This document shows positions 9,443 to 18,939 of a stretch of 64,000 nt of DNA, in pieces. The notes under the pieces were generated by a model. It was not told the DNA's origin. It made no database searches and worked only from the letters and a program-made list of their open reading frames with translations. How positions within the stretch are numbered: position 1 is the first letter of the stretch; every line of letters starts with the position of its first letter. This DNA comes from Bacteroidales bacterium UBA4772 (GTDB lineage: Bacteria; Bacteroidota; Bacteroidia; Bacteroidales; VadinHA17). The position numbers and the translations under genes were made by a program. The stretch spans positions 22,875-86,874 of the forward strand of contig DHHM01000020.1 in NCBI GenBank assembly GCA_002403305.1. Reading direction: 5' to 3'.

Positions 9443-10372
9443 TCAGAAATATCTTGGTGAAGTTGCACTTACTGAAAACTCAAATTCATACCTCAGTGAC
9501 ACCTCGTGTGTCCCTGAGGTGTAGGTGTTGAGATGCCCGAGCTGATAATCGTATGAATATCCGATCTTGAGCTGCGGCGTCACCTGCAGGTCGAGAAGGG
9601 CAACAACTGCCCCCTCTGCCATCCGGTATGACCCTCCTAGCCAGAGAATGTCTGCAAATATCATGTTGACGTTGAGGTCTGCCTCCAGGGGCTCCTGCAT
9701 TGAATACCTCAAAAGTACGGAGGGTTTGACCTTGAAGGCGTCGGCAAACGTTATCAGGGCGCCGGCGGAGAAGTATGTCTTGAACCATTTGTAATCGGGT
9801 GTGACCCGGAACTCATCCATCTCGTCCCTCCTGTAGGAAAGCAGTGAGGGCACTGACAGTCCGGCAAAGAACTTATCGGTATACCAGTAAAATCCCACTC
9901 CCATGTTGGGCAGGGTGTATCTCATGTCACCGGTAAGAAGCGGATCGGGAGGATTGCCATCAGGGAACTGCAGGTTATTGTAGTTGGTGTTGCTAAGGTC
10001 GACACCGCCCTTGAGTCCCATCGACAGTCTGCCCGGTCCTGCCTGGAAGCTGTAGGCGTAGAAGGCATAGATTCCAACATCCTTCGTGACCCCGTAGGTC
10101 AGGTACTCTGCCATCAGGCCCAGGGATACCTTCTCCTTCGTGTTGACAGGACTGTGCAGCGACAGGTTCTGGAACTGAGGTGCGCCATTGATACGGGCCC
10201 ACTGTTTGCGGTACGAGAGGTTGGCACTCAGTGCACCGCGGCTGCCGGCATAGGCAGGGTTGATCACCAGGCCGTTGGTGAGGTACTGGCTCGTGATGGG
10301 CGTCTGCTGGGCAGATGCCGCCTGCATAAGAGCCAGCACAACCGCTGTGAGTATGTATACCCTCACTCTCAT
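9443..10372 (-). CDS. Type IX secretion system membrane protein, PorP/SprF family
   Basis: A 309-residue outer-membrane beta-barrel. It has a signal peptide (MRVRVYILTAVVLALMQAASAQ) followed by the family N-terminal pattern PITSQYLTNGLVINPAYAGSRG, and alternating aromatic strands to the C terminus. SprF-like proteins are known to be needed for surface localisation of their neighbouring CHU_C (type B) substrate, and here porP begins one base after the stop of such a substrate gene. I leave the symbol empty because PorP/SprF families are multi-paralog and this need not be the core PorP. Confidence 0.92.
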   Translation of the reverse strand: MRVRVYILTAVVLALMQAASAQQTPITSQYLTNGLVINPAYAGSRGALSANLSYRKQWARINGAPQFQNLSLHSPVNTKEKVSLGLMAEYLTYGVTKDVGIYAFYAYSFQAGPGRLSMGLKGGVDLSNTNYNNLQFPDGNPPDPLLTGDMRYTLPNMGVGFYWYTDKFFAGLSVPSLLSYRRDEMDEFRVTPDYKWFKTYFSAGALITFADAFKVKPSVLLRYSMQEPLEADLNVNMIFADILWLGGSYRMAEGAVVALLDLQVTPQLKIGYSYDYQLGHLNTYTSGTHEVSLRYEFEFSVSATSPRYF

Positions 10373-10373
10373 G

Positions 10374-13300
10374 CTATCTCCTGAGTATTATGAAACCGCT
10401 GAACTGCGACACAAAGGCTGGGACGGCTGCATCGCGGGCGCCCCTGATCTTCAGCAGGTAGTAGTAGGTTCCATCAGGAACCTCGTTCCCGTGGAGGTCA
10501 AGGCCATTCCAGGCATTGACCGGATCATCACTGCGGTAATCCTCGGACCTGTAGACGACTGCGCCGCCGGTATTGATTATAACCAGCTCGTTGTAAGTAT
10601 ATTCAAGCCCTTCAATATTGAAATAATCATTTATTCCGTCACCGTTGGGAGTGACACCCTGCGGAATTATCAGCTCGGGCACCGACAGCGTCACGGAGAC
10701 TTCGTCGGCAACACACTGTCCGTTGACAACGGAGAAAATAAAGGTATTGTCGCCGCCACCCAGTTTCGTCACCTCGGTCACCCTCTCTCCGGGAGTGCTG
10801 AAGACCGGGTTGCCGTCACCGGAGCTGAAATCATAGCTCCATGAGGCAATCCCATCGCCGTCGAAGCTGCCCTCCAGCACTGCCGCGTACTGGTACGGAA
10901 GAAGCGTTCTGTCATTACCGGCAGTGACGTTGAGAGGCATGATGTCAACGTTGACAGTCACCGGCAGTGAGACGGAAGTGCAGCAGTCAACCTCGCCCGA
11001 GTAGACGTGACGCCTGAACTGGGTGGTGCCGTCAAGAAGCGGGGGCTGGTAGTCCTTTGAGCTGTGTGTCCCTGCAGCGGTGATCCAATCCGGTGCAGCG
11101 GCCGGCTTCATCTCCCACAGGTAACGGTAGGTGCCGTCACCGCCGGCCGGGGTGTTGCCCGTCAGTGCCGATGGTGTCTGCGTATTGCAGACAGTCTGGT
11201 CGGCAGAGAGGGTGTTACCGCTGACCTGCGGCAGTACTGTTATCCGGATGACGGAGCTCTCTGAACAGGCTCCCGAGCTTACTGTGCGGCGGAACCAGGT
11301 GGTGGCCGTAAGTACCCCGGGCTGAAATGACGGGCTTGTCGCCGCCAGCGGAGTGAAGGTGATATTATCCGTTGACGAAGCCCACGCGTAGGTGAAGGTC
11401 CCCAATCCTCCTGCCGCTGTGCCTGACAGCTGAGGGGGAGTGTTGCCGGTACATATGGTATCATGACCCTGGGCAGGGAGGTCAATGGTAAAGGAGGTTA
11501 TCCGGGGATCAACACTTATCTCAATGTCATTGCTGGTAGTGGTGCATACGGAGGAGGTGACATGCCTCCTGTACCAGGTGGTGGCTGTCAGCGGTGTGCC
11601 CGGGAGGTCCTCGCCGTTTGCTCCTGTGATATCCTGGAAGGTGACGCCGTTATCGCTCTCCATCCACTGGTAGAGGTATGTACCGGCACCGGCACCGTTG
11701 GCGGGCACCGTGCCGTCAAGCGCCGCAGGGGCCGCGCCCTCGCAGATGGTCTGCGGTGCAGAAATGGTGTTGTTGGTAATGTCGGGATGGCAGATAAGCT
11801 GTATCGTATTGCTCACCGACTGGCAGGTACTGGAGGGACCGCTGAAGACGTCACGCCGGTACCAGGTGGTGCCGGGCGAGTCATCCTGCGGGTCATAGTT
11901 GATGCCGTTGCTGCTGCCGGCGGCAGGAACCCAGTTCAGATTGTCACTGCTGCTCATCCACTGGTATGCATATGAGGGTGACGCTCCTCCTGTAGGGATG
12001 GAGCCGGTGAGGCTGCTGAAGAGAGTGCCCTCGCAGATGGTCTGGTCTGCGGCGATGCTGTTACCGCTGATGGCGGGAAGGACAGTGACCGTCACCGGTG
12101 TGCTGACATCAGTGCAGGCTCCCGAGCTCACAATACGGTGATACCAGGTGGTTGCAGCCAGGGCCTGGGGATCGTAGGCAGGAGCCGTGCCTGATCCCGG
12201 CACGTCACTCCAGGCAATATTGTCGGGACTCTGTTCCCAGGTGTAATAATAGATGCCTGTGCCTCCCGCGGGACCGCTGTTGGCAGGGTAAAGCTCCTCG
12301 GGATCCTGGTTGAAGCATACGGTGGTGTCTGCAGCTATGAGGTTGCCGGTGATGCGGGGATGAACTATTATCCGTACCGGCATGCTGTAATCGACGATGC
12401 CGGCGCCGTCGTCAACCACCCTTCGGAACCAGAGGGATGTTGTCTCGGTAGCCGTGGGTGTGTGCTCGCGCCCGGTGCCAGCTACGTTGGTCCAGATGCT
12501 GTTGTCATAGCTTTTCTGCCACTGGTAGGTGTAGGTGCCGCTGCCACCGGCAGGCCTGGTGCCTGTCATCGCAGGGGGTACCATACCCTCGCAGACGGAG
12601 TCCAGGGCCGACAGGCTTTGAGCTACGTATATCTCATTGAACAAAAACCCATTGAGAGGCAGGTTAAGATCATTCCACACCACTCCCGGAGATCCGTCCT
12701 TGTTGGGATCACCGCTATTATGTATTCCGCCATCTCCGCCTGCCACCGTGGCGCTGCCGGCGAAGGGAATATTTGTCCAGATAAGGCCTCCGCCTCCGCC
12801 GCCACCGGCACCGTTCTGGCTGACGGTGCTAAGGTTGTCTCCACCGTCGCCCCCCGCGGCGTCAAGTACCGGGGCTGTGGCAAAATGGCTTGTGCTGACA
12901 ATGACCGATCCGCCGGCACCGCCGCCGCCGGCCCCGCTGTCGTCAGGAGTATTGTCGGCTGCTGCCGCTCCCCGTGCCGTGATCAGCCTTCCGTTACCGC
13001 GAATGGTATCGGCATGAATTATGATAATCCCTCCACCGTTACCCCCGTGGGAGTTGGAAGGGGTGGTAAGCCATACCGATGCTCCGCCGCCGCCGCCCAT
13101 AAATACGCCGTGGTTTATTGTAGCATACGGAGTGACGGGAAAGCCGCCGCGTCCTCCCGGCTGCAACAGTCCGCACATATCAGGGGTGATCTCATTGTCA
13201 CCGACGCTGCCGGCACCGTAGTTGGCGCCGCCGCCACCACCGGAGAAGTGACCGTTACCTCCGCCACCGCCTGTCATATTAGCACCCTTGCCGCGCATGT

Positions 13301-14000
13301 AGTCAGGATAGAGAGGAAGATCGGTGGCAGTCCTGAAAGCTATACCTTCTCCCTTGTAACCCGCAGCCATGGATGAAATATTATACGACTCATATTTCAT
13401 TGTGTCATCAAGACTATAGCAGAGGCCGTTGCCCTGTGCGGCAATGCCGCCTCGGAAACCCTTACCTGAAAGATCAATGTCGTCATTCAGCGTGAGCACG
13501 CCTTTGACCATGAAGGCCAGGACTCCCCCGCTGACCGAGGCCGAGTCCCATAACTGGGCTGTGAGTTCGCTGTTGACAACGGCATTCCTGTAGGTCCTCA
13601 CCTTTATCAGCTGCACACTGGCAGCGGCGTCGTATGTGTTCAGGAGAACACGGCTGAAGGTAACCCTCCCGCTGAGTGTGTTTATTGATGCAACGAGCAG
13701 TATCTCGTATGCGCCAGGCTCCCCGACCACATTCTGGTAAGTGCCCTTCAGGTCGATGCTGGTACCGGCGTTGATCCTCACGCCGTTCATCTGTATCACC
13801 ATCACGGTGTCACCGACGGAGAAATCAGAGACATCGCTGACATCGACATAATTGGAACCCACAGCGGTGACCCTGGTATATTTGTTTATGTCACCCGTTA
13901 CAAGAGGTGTCTGAGCATGAATGAAAACACCACAGGTCGTTATCATCATAATAATGAAAAGAAGATAGCGTCTGAGTCTCCTACCTAAAGTAAATGGCAT
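10374..14000 (-). CDS. Large surface protein with Gly-rich region, Ig-like repeats and CHU_C type IX sorting domain
   Basis: A 1208-residue predicted adhesin. The start at 14000 gives a signal peptide (MPFTLGRRLRRYLLFIIMM...FIHAQ); the frame is open further up, overlapping the kinase gene, but without a signal. Residues about 200-440 are a Gly-rich region with GGGGG runs. They are followed by about six Ig-like repeats of roughly 85-95 residues, each with a C(E/N)-type start, YxYQWxxSxDN, TTWYRRxVxSGxC and a VxPxI/V end. The C-terminal 95 residues are a gliding-motility-associated CHU_C domain (VTPNGDGINDYFNIEG, NGLDLHGNEVPDGTYYY). Predicted to be exported by the type IX system with the help of the adjacent PorP/SprF protein. 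Confidence 0.92.
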   Translation of the reverse strand: MPFTLGRRLRRYLLFIIMMITTCGVFIHAQTPLVTGDINKYTRVTAVGSNYVDVSDVSDFSVGDTVMVIQMNGVRINAGTSIDLKGTYQNVVGEPGAYEILLVASINTLSGRVTFSRVLLNTYDAAASVQLIKVRTYRNAVVNSELTAQLWDSASVSGGVLAFMVKGVLTLNDDIDLSGKGFRGGIAAQGNGLCYSLDDTMKYESYNISSMAAGYKGEGIAFRTATDLPLYPDYMRGKGANMTGGGGGNGHFSGGGGGANYGAGSVGDNEITPDMCGLLQPGGRGGFPVTPYATINHGVFMGGGGGASVWLTTPSNSHGGNGGGIIIIHADTIRGNGRLITARGAAAADNTPDDSGAGGGGAGGSVIVSTSHFATAPVLDAAGGDGGDNLSTVSQNGAGGGGGGGLIWTNIPFAGSATVAGGDGGIHNSGDPNKDGSPGVVWNDLNLPLNGFLFNEIYVAQSLSALDSVCEGMVPPAMTGTRPAGGSGTYTYQWQKSYDNSIWTNVAGTGREHTPTATETTSLWFRRVVDDGAGIVDYSMPVRIIVHPRITGNLIAADTTVCFNQDPEELYPANSGPAGGTGIYYYTWEQSPDNIAWSDVPGSGTAPAYDPQALAATTWYHRIVSSGACTDVSTPVTVTVLPAISGNSIAADQTICEGTLFSSLTGSIPTGGASPSYAYQWMSSSDNLNWVPAAGSSNGINYDPQDDSPGTTWYRRDVFSGPSSTCQSVSNTIQLICHPDITNNTISAPQTICEGAAPAALDGTVPANGAGAGTYLYQWMESDNGVTFQDITGANGEDLPGTPLTATTWYRRHVTSSVCTTTSNDIEISVDPRITSFTIDLPAQGHDTICTGNTPPQLSGTAAGGLGTFTYAWASSTDNITFTPLAATSPSFQPGVLTATTWFRRTVSSGACSESSVIRITVLPQVSGNTLSADQTVCNTQTPSALTGNTPAGGDGTYRYLWEMKPAAAPDWITAAGTHSSKDYQPPLLDGTTQFRRHVYSGEVDCCTSVSLPVTVNVDIMPLNVTAGNDRTLLPYQYAAVLEGSFDGDGIASWSYDFSSGDGNPVFSTPGERVTEVTKLGGGDNTFIFSVVNGQCVADEVSVTLSVPELIIPQGVTPNGDGINDYFNIEGLEYTYNELVIINTGGAVVYRSEDYRSDDPVNAWNGLDLHGNEVPDGTYYYLLKIRGARDAAVPAFVSQFSGFIILRR

Positions 14001-14082
14001 TTCGGGGTTATATGGTCCGCTAATATATACAAATAATGATGAACTGTCATCTGTTTTTTTAGATGACGGGTCGCTCCCGCCC

Positions 14083-17000
14083 TCATACAGCATAGAGCAG
14101 TGGCATTTCAACGATGAATGCAGTACCCTTTTCATTCTCTGTTTCAAACCAGACAGTACCTCCTGCCGTCTCCACGTAACGCTTGACAATCGAGAGCCCC
14201 AGCCCCATCCCTGACGACTTGGTCGTGAAATTGGGAGTGAACATTCTGGGCCTTAGTTCCTCGGGAATGCCTGTTCCGTTGTCTATAAACCTAACCTGTA
14301 CCTTGTCTCCGGTTACTGAGATAACGATATCTATCAGGCCGTTATTGTCAGAAGGGATCGCTTGCAGTGCATTTTTAAGGAGATTGGAGAAAATCCCGTT
14401 CAGATGTTCCCTGTCGGCCATGACAACCGCTTTCTTCAGGCTTCCGGTCTTCAGAGTGATGGTGGCGTTGCTTACATTGCCGAACATTCCGAGGGTTGTC
14501 TTCAGCTGCGCAATGATATCCACCTCTGCCGGCTGAGCCGCCGGAAGACGGGCGAAATAGGAGAAGGCGGTGGCTATATTCGACAGGTTATCAATGTATT
14601 CTATCTGGTGACCGGTGAAGCCCCTGAGCTTCTCGTCAAAATCGGGCACCCTGTCTTTCCACCATTTGTAGAGCTGCTGTACATTCAGTTTCATGGGCGT
14701 CAGCGGGTTCTTGATCTCATGTGCTATCTGTCTTGCCATCTCGCGCCATGCCATCTCACGCTCCGTGCGCGCCAGTTTCGAGGCACTCTCCTCAAGCTCA
14801 TCGGTCATACGGTTGTACTGCCTCACCAGCTCGCCCACCTCGTCGTGACCACTGTACCGGATGTGCTCATTCTTCTTCCCGTACTCTACTGACGCCATAG
14901 CCTGCTGAAGCATATACAGAGGAGAGGTGATCCTCCTGCTGAGGAAGACTGCAACCCACATCATCAGCAACAGGAAGAGCAGGGTGAAATTTATCAGCGT
15001 CACCACCAGGTTGGACACCTCCCCGGCAAGCAGGTTCTGCATGGCAAAGTAGGGGACGTTAAGGTATGCCAGCAGCTGGTTTTCACTGTTGTAGAAGGGA
15101 AGGTATGCCGAGAGATATTTCATGCCTCCTATGGCCTCCTCCCCTATATACTCCTCCTTGCCCTGCTCCGTAAGCACGCCGTAGGCAACGGGGTCGATCA
15201 TGCTCCCCTCAAGCTTGCGCGAGAAGACCTCGGGGCGTGAAGTGGCAAGCAGCTTCCCGGATGGAGAGTAGAGGTTGATGTCGGTGAAGAAGACATTGGA
15301 AAATTTTACCAGCAGATGGTTCAGTGTCGGATAATCTGCCGTCTGCCATCCCTCCTCCAGCGTCTTCTCGGCAGAGAGCTTATGCTCAAGCTCAATCGAC
15401 AGGGAGGTCGCCTTCTCTCTCAGCTCCCTCGTGTGATTATTTCTGAACTGCCTGGTGGTCAACATAATGGCTCCGGCAATGATAATGATGAATACAACGG
15501 CAAGCAGTGCCGAGAAGGAGAGTTGAAGCTTCCTCCTGAAGGTGTCGAACCTGAGAAGTGTACGCGGCTCCCCTGTGTAAACAACAAGCAGGGTGAAGGC
15601 AAAGGCCAGGATCAAAATAAAAAGGTAGGCGAAGGTAATGATACGGTCAACAGGGGTGACTGCCTCAGCTGTCAGAACCAGTGTCATATCGCCGCGGCTG
15701 TAGCGTAGATGCTTGTAACTGCCTGTCGATTCATACGTGTAATCCCCGTTCGCAGAGAGATCCGGGTCGATGGTGCTGTCATAGGGATATTCACCGGAAC
15801 GGAGCACCAGAGTGTTGCCGGAATATTTTGCATAGGAGATCTCATTGAGCCTGAGAGTCCTCTGATGTGAACCGTCGAGCAGCAGCTCGGGATACCCTGC
15901 GAGATAGGTCTCGATGTGACTGACAAGCTCAATGAAGAGTCCGTTGGAGAGCGACGGAGAGATGTCAAACAGCAGCCTGGAGAAATACCATGCCCTGCCC
16001 GACTGGTTTTCCATGAACCAGAAGCCGGTGTTGGTGATGGGCTCCCCTTCCCTTTCTATCCTCTCATCAAACCAGGCATAGCAGTTGTCGGCCTTGCCAC
16101 CCTGGGCACCGAGGTCAAGGGGTGAGTCGCTGCGGCAGATGACGATGTAAAGATCATAGTTCTCCCAATACCCGTTGAAATAGGCATCCTCAAGGTACCT
16201 GTAAACGGAGTTGATGTCGGAGGCACTTATAGTCTCATGTTTCATCATCCGCGCCAGAATGGTGTCATTCTCCAGCTCAGGCCACATGTCAATAAGCATG
16301 TCTTCGGCAACCATGTCATTGTCGTTGGCAAGCGAGATGGCCATCACCTCCATGTTCCTGTTCTCCTTGATGTCGGAGTATTTCAGGATCAGGAATGTGG
16401 AGAATAGTGCTGTCAGGATGGAGAAGGCTATCAGCAGTGAAAGGATGGTGTAAGTCTTTCTCTGCCACAGCAGGACGGTGCCGGCGAGGCCCAGAATGTA
16501 AAGAAGACCCCACGGGCTGCATTGCGTAAGTATAAGGCAGGCAAGAGGCAATACCGCTGCCGCGGCACCCGCCACGATAACTACAGTATTAAGTGGCCAC
16601 TCTTTCAGCATCATGAAGGCCCTCATGAAAAGTATCACCGGCGCTGAGAGCAGAAGCATCACTGCGATAAAACCGGCAACACTCATAAAACTGACGTCGA
16701 GTATCCTGTAGGCACGAAAACTGATGGCCGAATCAAGCACCAGGTCACGGAAGAGTGCTTCACCGGCAAGAAAAGCAGCAAAGCCCGCTGCCATCAGCAG
16801 CCCGGCAACGGCAAACTGCCGGTTACGAACACCGCGGGCCGGCAGGATGAATTCTTCGCTCCTGAAAACAAGCTTGAGCCCGGAGGCGATAAAGAGACCC
16901 AGCAGTAACGCGTGGCCCACCGAAGGCAGCAGCGGGCCTGCCGACCAGTGGAAGGGTGAGAAGAGCTCGGTGGAGCTCACCGACGGCGGCATTCCTGTCA

Positions 17001-17760
17001 GCAGTAGAATAAGATAGATCAGCAACAGCAGTGCGAAGGCAACGGGAACCGAAAAGCCCTTCCGTGATCCGCGACACACCCGGCACGCTGCAACAACCAC
17101 CAGCCTGACCGTGAGAAACAGAACGACCAGCCAGAGAAATACAGGAATGACAATGAAGATGGTATTGGGCTTCTTCTGAGGAAAAAGCAGTCCGAAATGA
17201 AATTCATCCTCGGAACCCATTATATGAAAAGGGGTGACGCTCTCATCAAAGGTGATACCGGTAGACTCCGGCAACCAAAACCATTCGGGAAAACCGGAAC
17301 GGAGAAGATCGTTGGTAATGGGATACTGCCTGTAGACCTTTATCAGTGCCAGGGTCTGGAAATCAGAGAAGGTCCTGTGTACCGGGATAAACCACTTGTT
17401 GCTGAAAAAGACCGGCTTATGATCACTGAAATGCTCCTCATAAACGGTCGGGAAGGCTATTGAGTTATCCGACCAGTAGGCTATGCGGCCCTTCTCGTAA
17501 ACCAGCAGGATGATCCCTGCCTCTCCTGCCTCTCTGCCTGTGCTGTTGTGAAACATCACCGAGACATCTCCGCTGCCGGCAACACTGTCTTCAATAGTCT
17601 TCAGCAGCTCCCCAGCCTGCCTCTCCATGTCAGACAACCTACCGTCAAGGTGTGAGGTGCGTACCTTCCATTCAAGGTCGCTGAAATAGACCCCGTCAGC
17701 TACGACGGCCAGGGCAGCTGCAATGAGCAGGGCTACAAAAACTGTCTTTATATCATGCAT
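14083..17760 (-). CDS. Multi-pass NtrY-like sensor histidine kinase
   Basis: About 1225 residues. The N-terminal half has a first membrane helix, an extracytoplasmic loop and then several helices, followed by a long extracytoplasmic sensor region between more helices. A HAMP-type linker after RRITSPLYMLQQA leads to the HisKA box REMARQIAHEIKNPLTPMKLN, the N box NLLKNALQAIP, the G1 box DNGTGIPEEL, and F/G2 motifs FTTKSSGMGLGLSIV. The nearest known architecture is NtrY-like. Two in-frame upstream ATGs exist (17802 and 17772); 17802 lies inside a tandem repeat, so I place the start at 17760. No response regulator is encoded in the window. The gene is upstream of and codirectional with the CHU_C operon (82-base gap). 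Confidence 0.9.
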   Translation of the reverse strand: MHDIKTVFVALLIAAALAVVADGVYFSDLEWKVRTSHLDGRLSDMERQAGELLKTIEDSVAGSGDVSVMFHNSTGREAGEAGIILLVYEKGRIAYWSDNSIAFPTVYEEHFSDHKPVFFSNKWFIPVHRTFSDFQTLALIKVYRQYPITNDLLRSGFPEWFWLPESTGITFDESVTPFHIMGSEDEFHFGLLFPQKKPNTIFIVIPVFLWLVVLFLTVRLVVVAACRVCRGSRKGFSVPVAFALLLLIYLILLLTGMPPSVSSTELFSPFHWSAGPLLPSVGHALLLGLFIASGLKLVFRSEEFILPARGVRNRQFAVAGLLMAAGFAAFLAGEALFRDLVLDSAISFRAYRILDVSFMSVAGFIAVMLLLSAPVILFMRAFMMLKEWPLNTVVIVAGAAAAVLPLACLILTQCSPWGLLYILGLAGTVLLWQRKTYTILSLLIAFSILTALFSTFLILKYSDIKENRNMEVMAISLANDNDMVAEDMLIDMWPELENDTILARMMKHETISASDINSVYRYLEDAYFNGYWENYDLYIVICRSDSPLDLGAQGGKADNCYAWFDERIEREGEPITNTGFWFMENQSGRAWYFSRLLFDISPSLSNGLFIELVSHIETYLAGYPELLLDGSHQRTLRLNEISYAKYSGNTLVLRSGEYPYDSTIDPDLSANGDYTYESTGSYKHLRYSRGDMTLVLTAEAVTPVDRIITFAYLFILILAFAFTLLVVYTGEPRTLLRFDTFRRKLQLSFSALLAVVFIIIIAGAIMLTTRQFRNNHTRELREKATSLSIELEHKLSAEKTLEEGWQTADYPTLNHLLVKFSNVFFTDINLYSPSGKLLATSRPEVFSRKLEGSMIDPVAYGVLTEQGKEEYIGEEAIGGMKYLSAYLPFYNSENQLLAYLNVPYFAMQNLLAGEVSNLVVTLINFTLLFLLLMMWVAVFLSRRITSPLYMLQQAMASVEYGKKNEHIRYSGHDEVGELVRQYNRMTDELEESASKLARTEREMAWREMARQIAHEIKNPLTPMKLNVQQLYKWWKDRVPDFDEKLRGFTGHQIEYIDNLSNIATAFSYFARLPAAQPAEVDIIAQLKTTLGMFGNVSNATITLKTGSLKKAVVMADREHLNGIFSNLLKNALQAIPSDNNGLIDIVISVTGDKVQVRFIDNGTGIPEELRPRMFTPNFTTKSSGMGLGLSIVKRYVETAGGTVWFETENEKGTAFIVEMPLLYAV

Positions 17761-17775
17761 TCTCCCGGGCATCTG

Positions 17776-17837
17776 GTCATTCGTGATGTTAATTCTGGTC
17801 ATTCATGATGATAAGCCACGTCATTCATGATGATAAG
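17776..17837. repeat. 22-bp tandem repeat spanning the rlmH stop and the kinase leader
   Basis: GTCATTCATGATGATAAG occurs identically at 17798-17815 and 17820-17837, with a diverged copy starting at 17776 (GTCATTCGTGATGTTAA); the period is exactly 22 bases. On the minus strand the copy nearest rlmH encodes its last residues (YHHE) and stop, so the downstream copies are duplicates of the gene's 3' end. Confidence 0.85.
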
Positions 17838-18294
17838 GATCGCCGGCATTAACCGACAGTATCCTGTAAAGTTGTTCTGCGAACAATAATCGTACCACCT
17901 GGTGCGAGAAGGTGAGCCTCGAGAGCGAAATAATATGGTTTACCCTGGCGGTCACCGACGGGTCAAACCCCCACGGCCCACCGATGATAAAGACAATCCT
18001 CTTCGCAGGTAGCATCATCGTACTTTGCAGCCAGGCAGCCATCTCAAGCGTTGAATATCCCTTCCCGTGTTCATCGAGCAGCACCGCATGATCATCACTC
18101 TTCAGGTATGACAGTATCTTCTCAGCCTCCCTCTCCTTAACCCGGCCGACAGTGCTGTTGCCGGTTTTCTTCACCTCAGGGAGAGTGACAATCTCAAGCC
18201 GGCTGTACCTGGAAATCCTCTTCCCGTATTCTGCCACACCGTCCCTTATCCATGCCTGATCGGTCTTACCTGTCATCAGGAGCACCAGCTTCAT
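17821..18294 (-). CDS. rlmH: 23S rRNA pseudouridine-1915 N3-methyltransferase RlmH
   Basis: SPOUT methyltransferase that methylates pseudouridine 1915 of 23S rRNA in assembled ribosomes. The 157-residue length is normal. The knot region is clear: FIIGGPWGF (S-adenosylmethionine loop), SLSRLTFSHQVVRLLFAEQLYRI, and the conserved C-terminal YHHE. The ATG at 18294 gives the family start MKLVLLMTGKT. It is followed by the kinase gene and divergent from the DUF4783-nadC pair; rlmH next to DUF4783 and nadC is a common Bacteroidota arrangement. Confidence 0.96.
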   Translation of the reverse strand: MKLVLLMTGKTDQAWIRDGVAEYGKRISRYSRLEIVTLPEVKKTGNSTVGRVKEREAEKILSYLKSDDHAVLLDEHGKGYSTLEMAAWLQSTMMLPAKRIVFIIGGPWGFDPSVTARVNHIISLSRLTFSHQVVRLLFAEQLYRILSVNAGDPYHHE

Positions 18295-18320
18295 CAGTCA
18301 AGCTCATTTGTTGAGTCAGG

Positions 18321-18328
18321 CAAATATA
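18321..18328 (-). promoter_or_regulatory. Putative -7 element for rlmH
   Basis: On the minus strand TATATTTG matches TAnnTTTG and ends 26 bases before the rlmH ATG. No clear -33 TTTG partner at the usual spacing. Confidence 0.45.
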
Positions 18329-18399
18329 ACGAATCGGCCCTTATAAACCGGCACATCAGGCCGGTAAATCAAAATGGTGCGGTTTTTGATAATATTGGT

Positions 18400-18407
18400 T
18401 AAATTTG
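18400..18407 (+). promoter_or_regulatory. Possible -7 element for DUF4783-nadC
   Basis: TAAATTTG is an exact TAnnTTTG match in the divergent spacer. It lies 130 bases before the ATG at 18538, so it would imply a long leader; there is no good -33 box. Confidence 0.3.
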
Positions 18408-18537
18408 CTTTGTCCTTAACTGATTGGAAAGAAAGAACTATAATGTAACTTGCATGAGCAACAACTCACATAAGGACTTGAATGGTAAATGTCATACAAG
18501 TTCCATTCGACCGATGGGAAATATAATATATATACGA

Positions 18538-18939
18538 ATGAAAAAGAAACTGACAGTCGCGGCCGGCGTACTCCTGCTGACGGTCTCACTTGTCGCGGCC
18601 CAGGAGCAGACAGGGATACCGGCAGGAATCTCCACCGCCTTTCGCACAGGCAGTGCCGCAGGACTCTCAGCATATCTCCACAGCACCGTTGAACTGGTGC
18701 TGCCTGACAGGGAGGACTTCTACAGCAAGAGCGTCGCCGAGACCATCCTGAAGGATTTCTTCACCCGCCACCGCTCACGCGAATTCGTGATAAGACACCA
18801 GGGCGCAAGAAAAGATGCCCGGTATGCTATAGCCAACCTTGATACCGACAAGGGTCGCTTCCGTGTTTACTTCCTGCTGAAAACAGTCGACGGCAACCAG
18901 CTGATACATCAAATACGGATCGAACCTGATAATGAGTGA
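18538..18939 (+). CDS. DUF4783 family exported protein
   Basis: A 133-residue protein with a signal peptide (MKKKLTVAAGVLLLTVSLVAAQ). The frame is open back to 18424, but 18538 is the start that places the signal at the terminus. The mature part has the NTF2-like pattern of DUF4783 (ISTAFRTGSAAGLSAYLHSTVELVLPDRE, then ILKDFFTRH and a final VDGNQLIHQIRIEPDNE). The function of the family is unknown. It overlaps nadC by eight bases, so the two are translationally coupled. Confidence 0.82.
   Translation: MKKKLTVAAGVLLLTVSLVAAQEQTGIPAGISTAFRTGSAAGLSAYLHSTVELVLPDREDFYSKSVAETILKDFFTRHRSREFVIRHQGARKDARYAIANLDTDKGRFRVYFLLKTVDGNQLIHQIRIEPDNE

Noticed and set aside
12360..13376. 338-codon open frame antisense to the CHU_C protein gene
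   Set aside because: Covers the Ig-like repeats and Gly-rich codons of the real gene; Cys/Ala-rich composition without protein features.
14001..14082. Promoter between the kinase gene and the CHU_C gene
   Set aside because: The minus strand has ATTATTTG but no exact TAnnTTTG and no -33 partner; too weak to list as a promoter.
14001..14189. Longer N terminus of the CHU_C protein overlapping the kinase gene
   Set aside because: It would place the signal peptide about 65 residues into the protein; the ATG at 14000 gives a proper signal.
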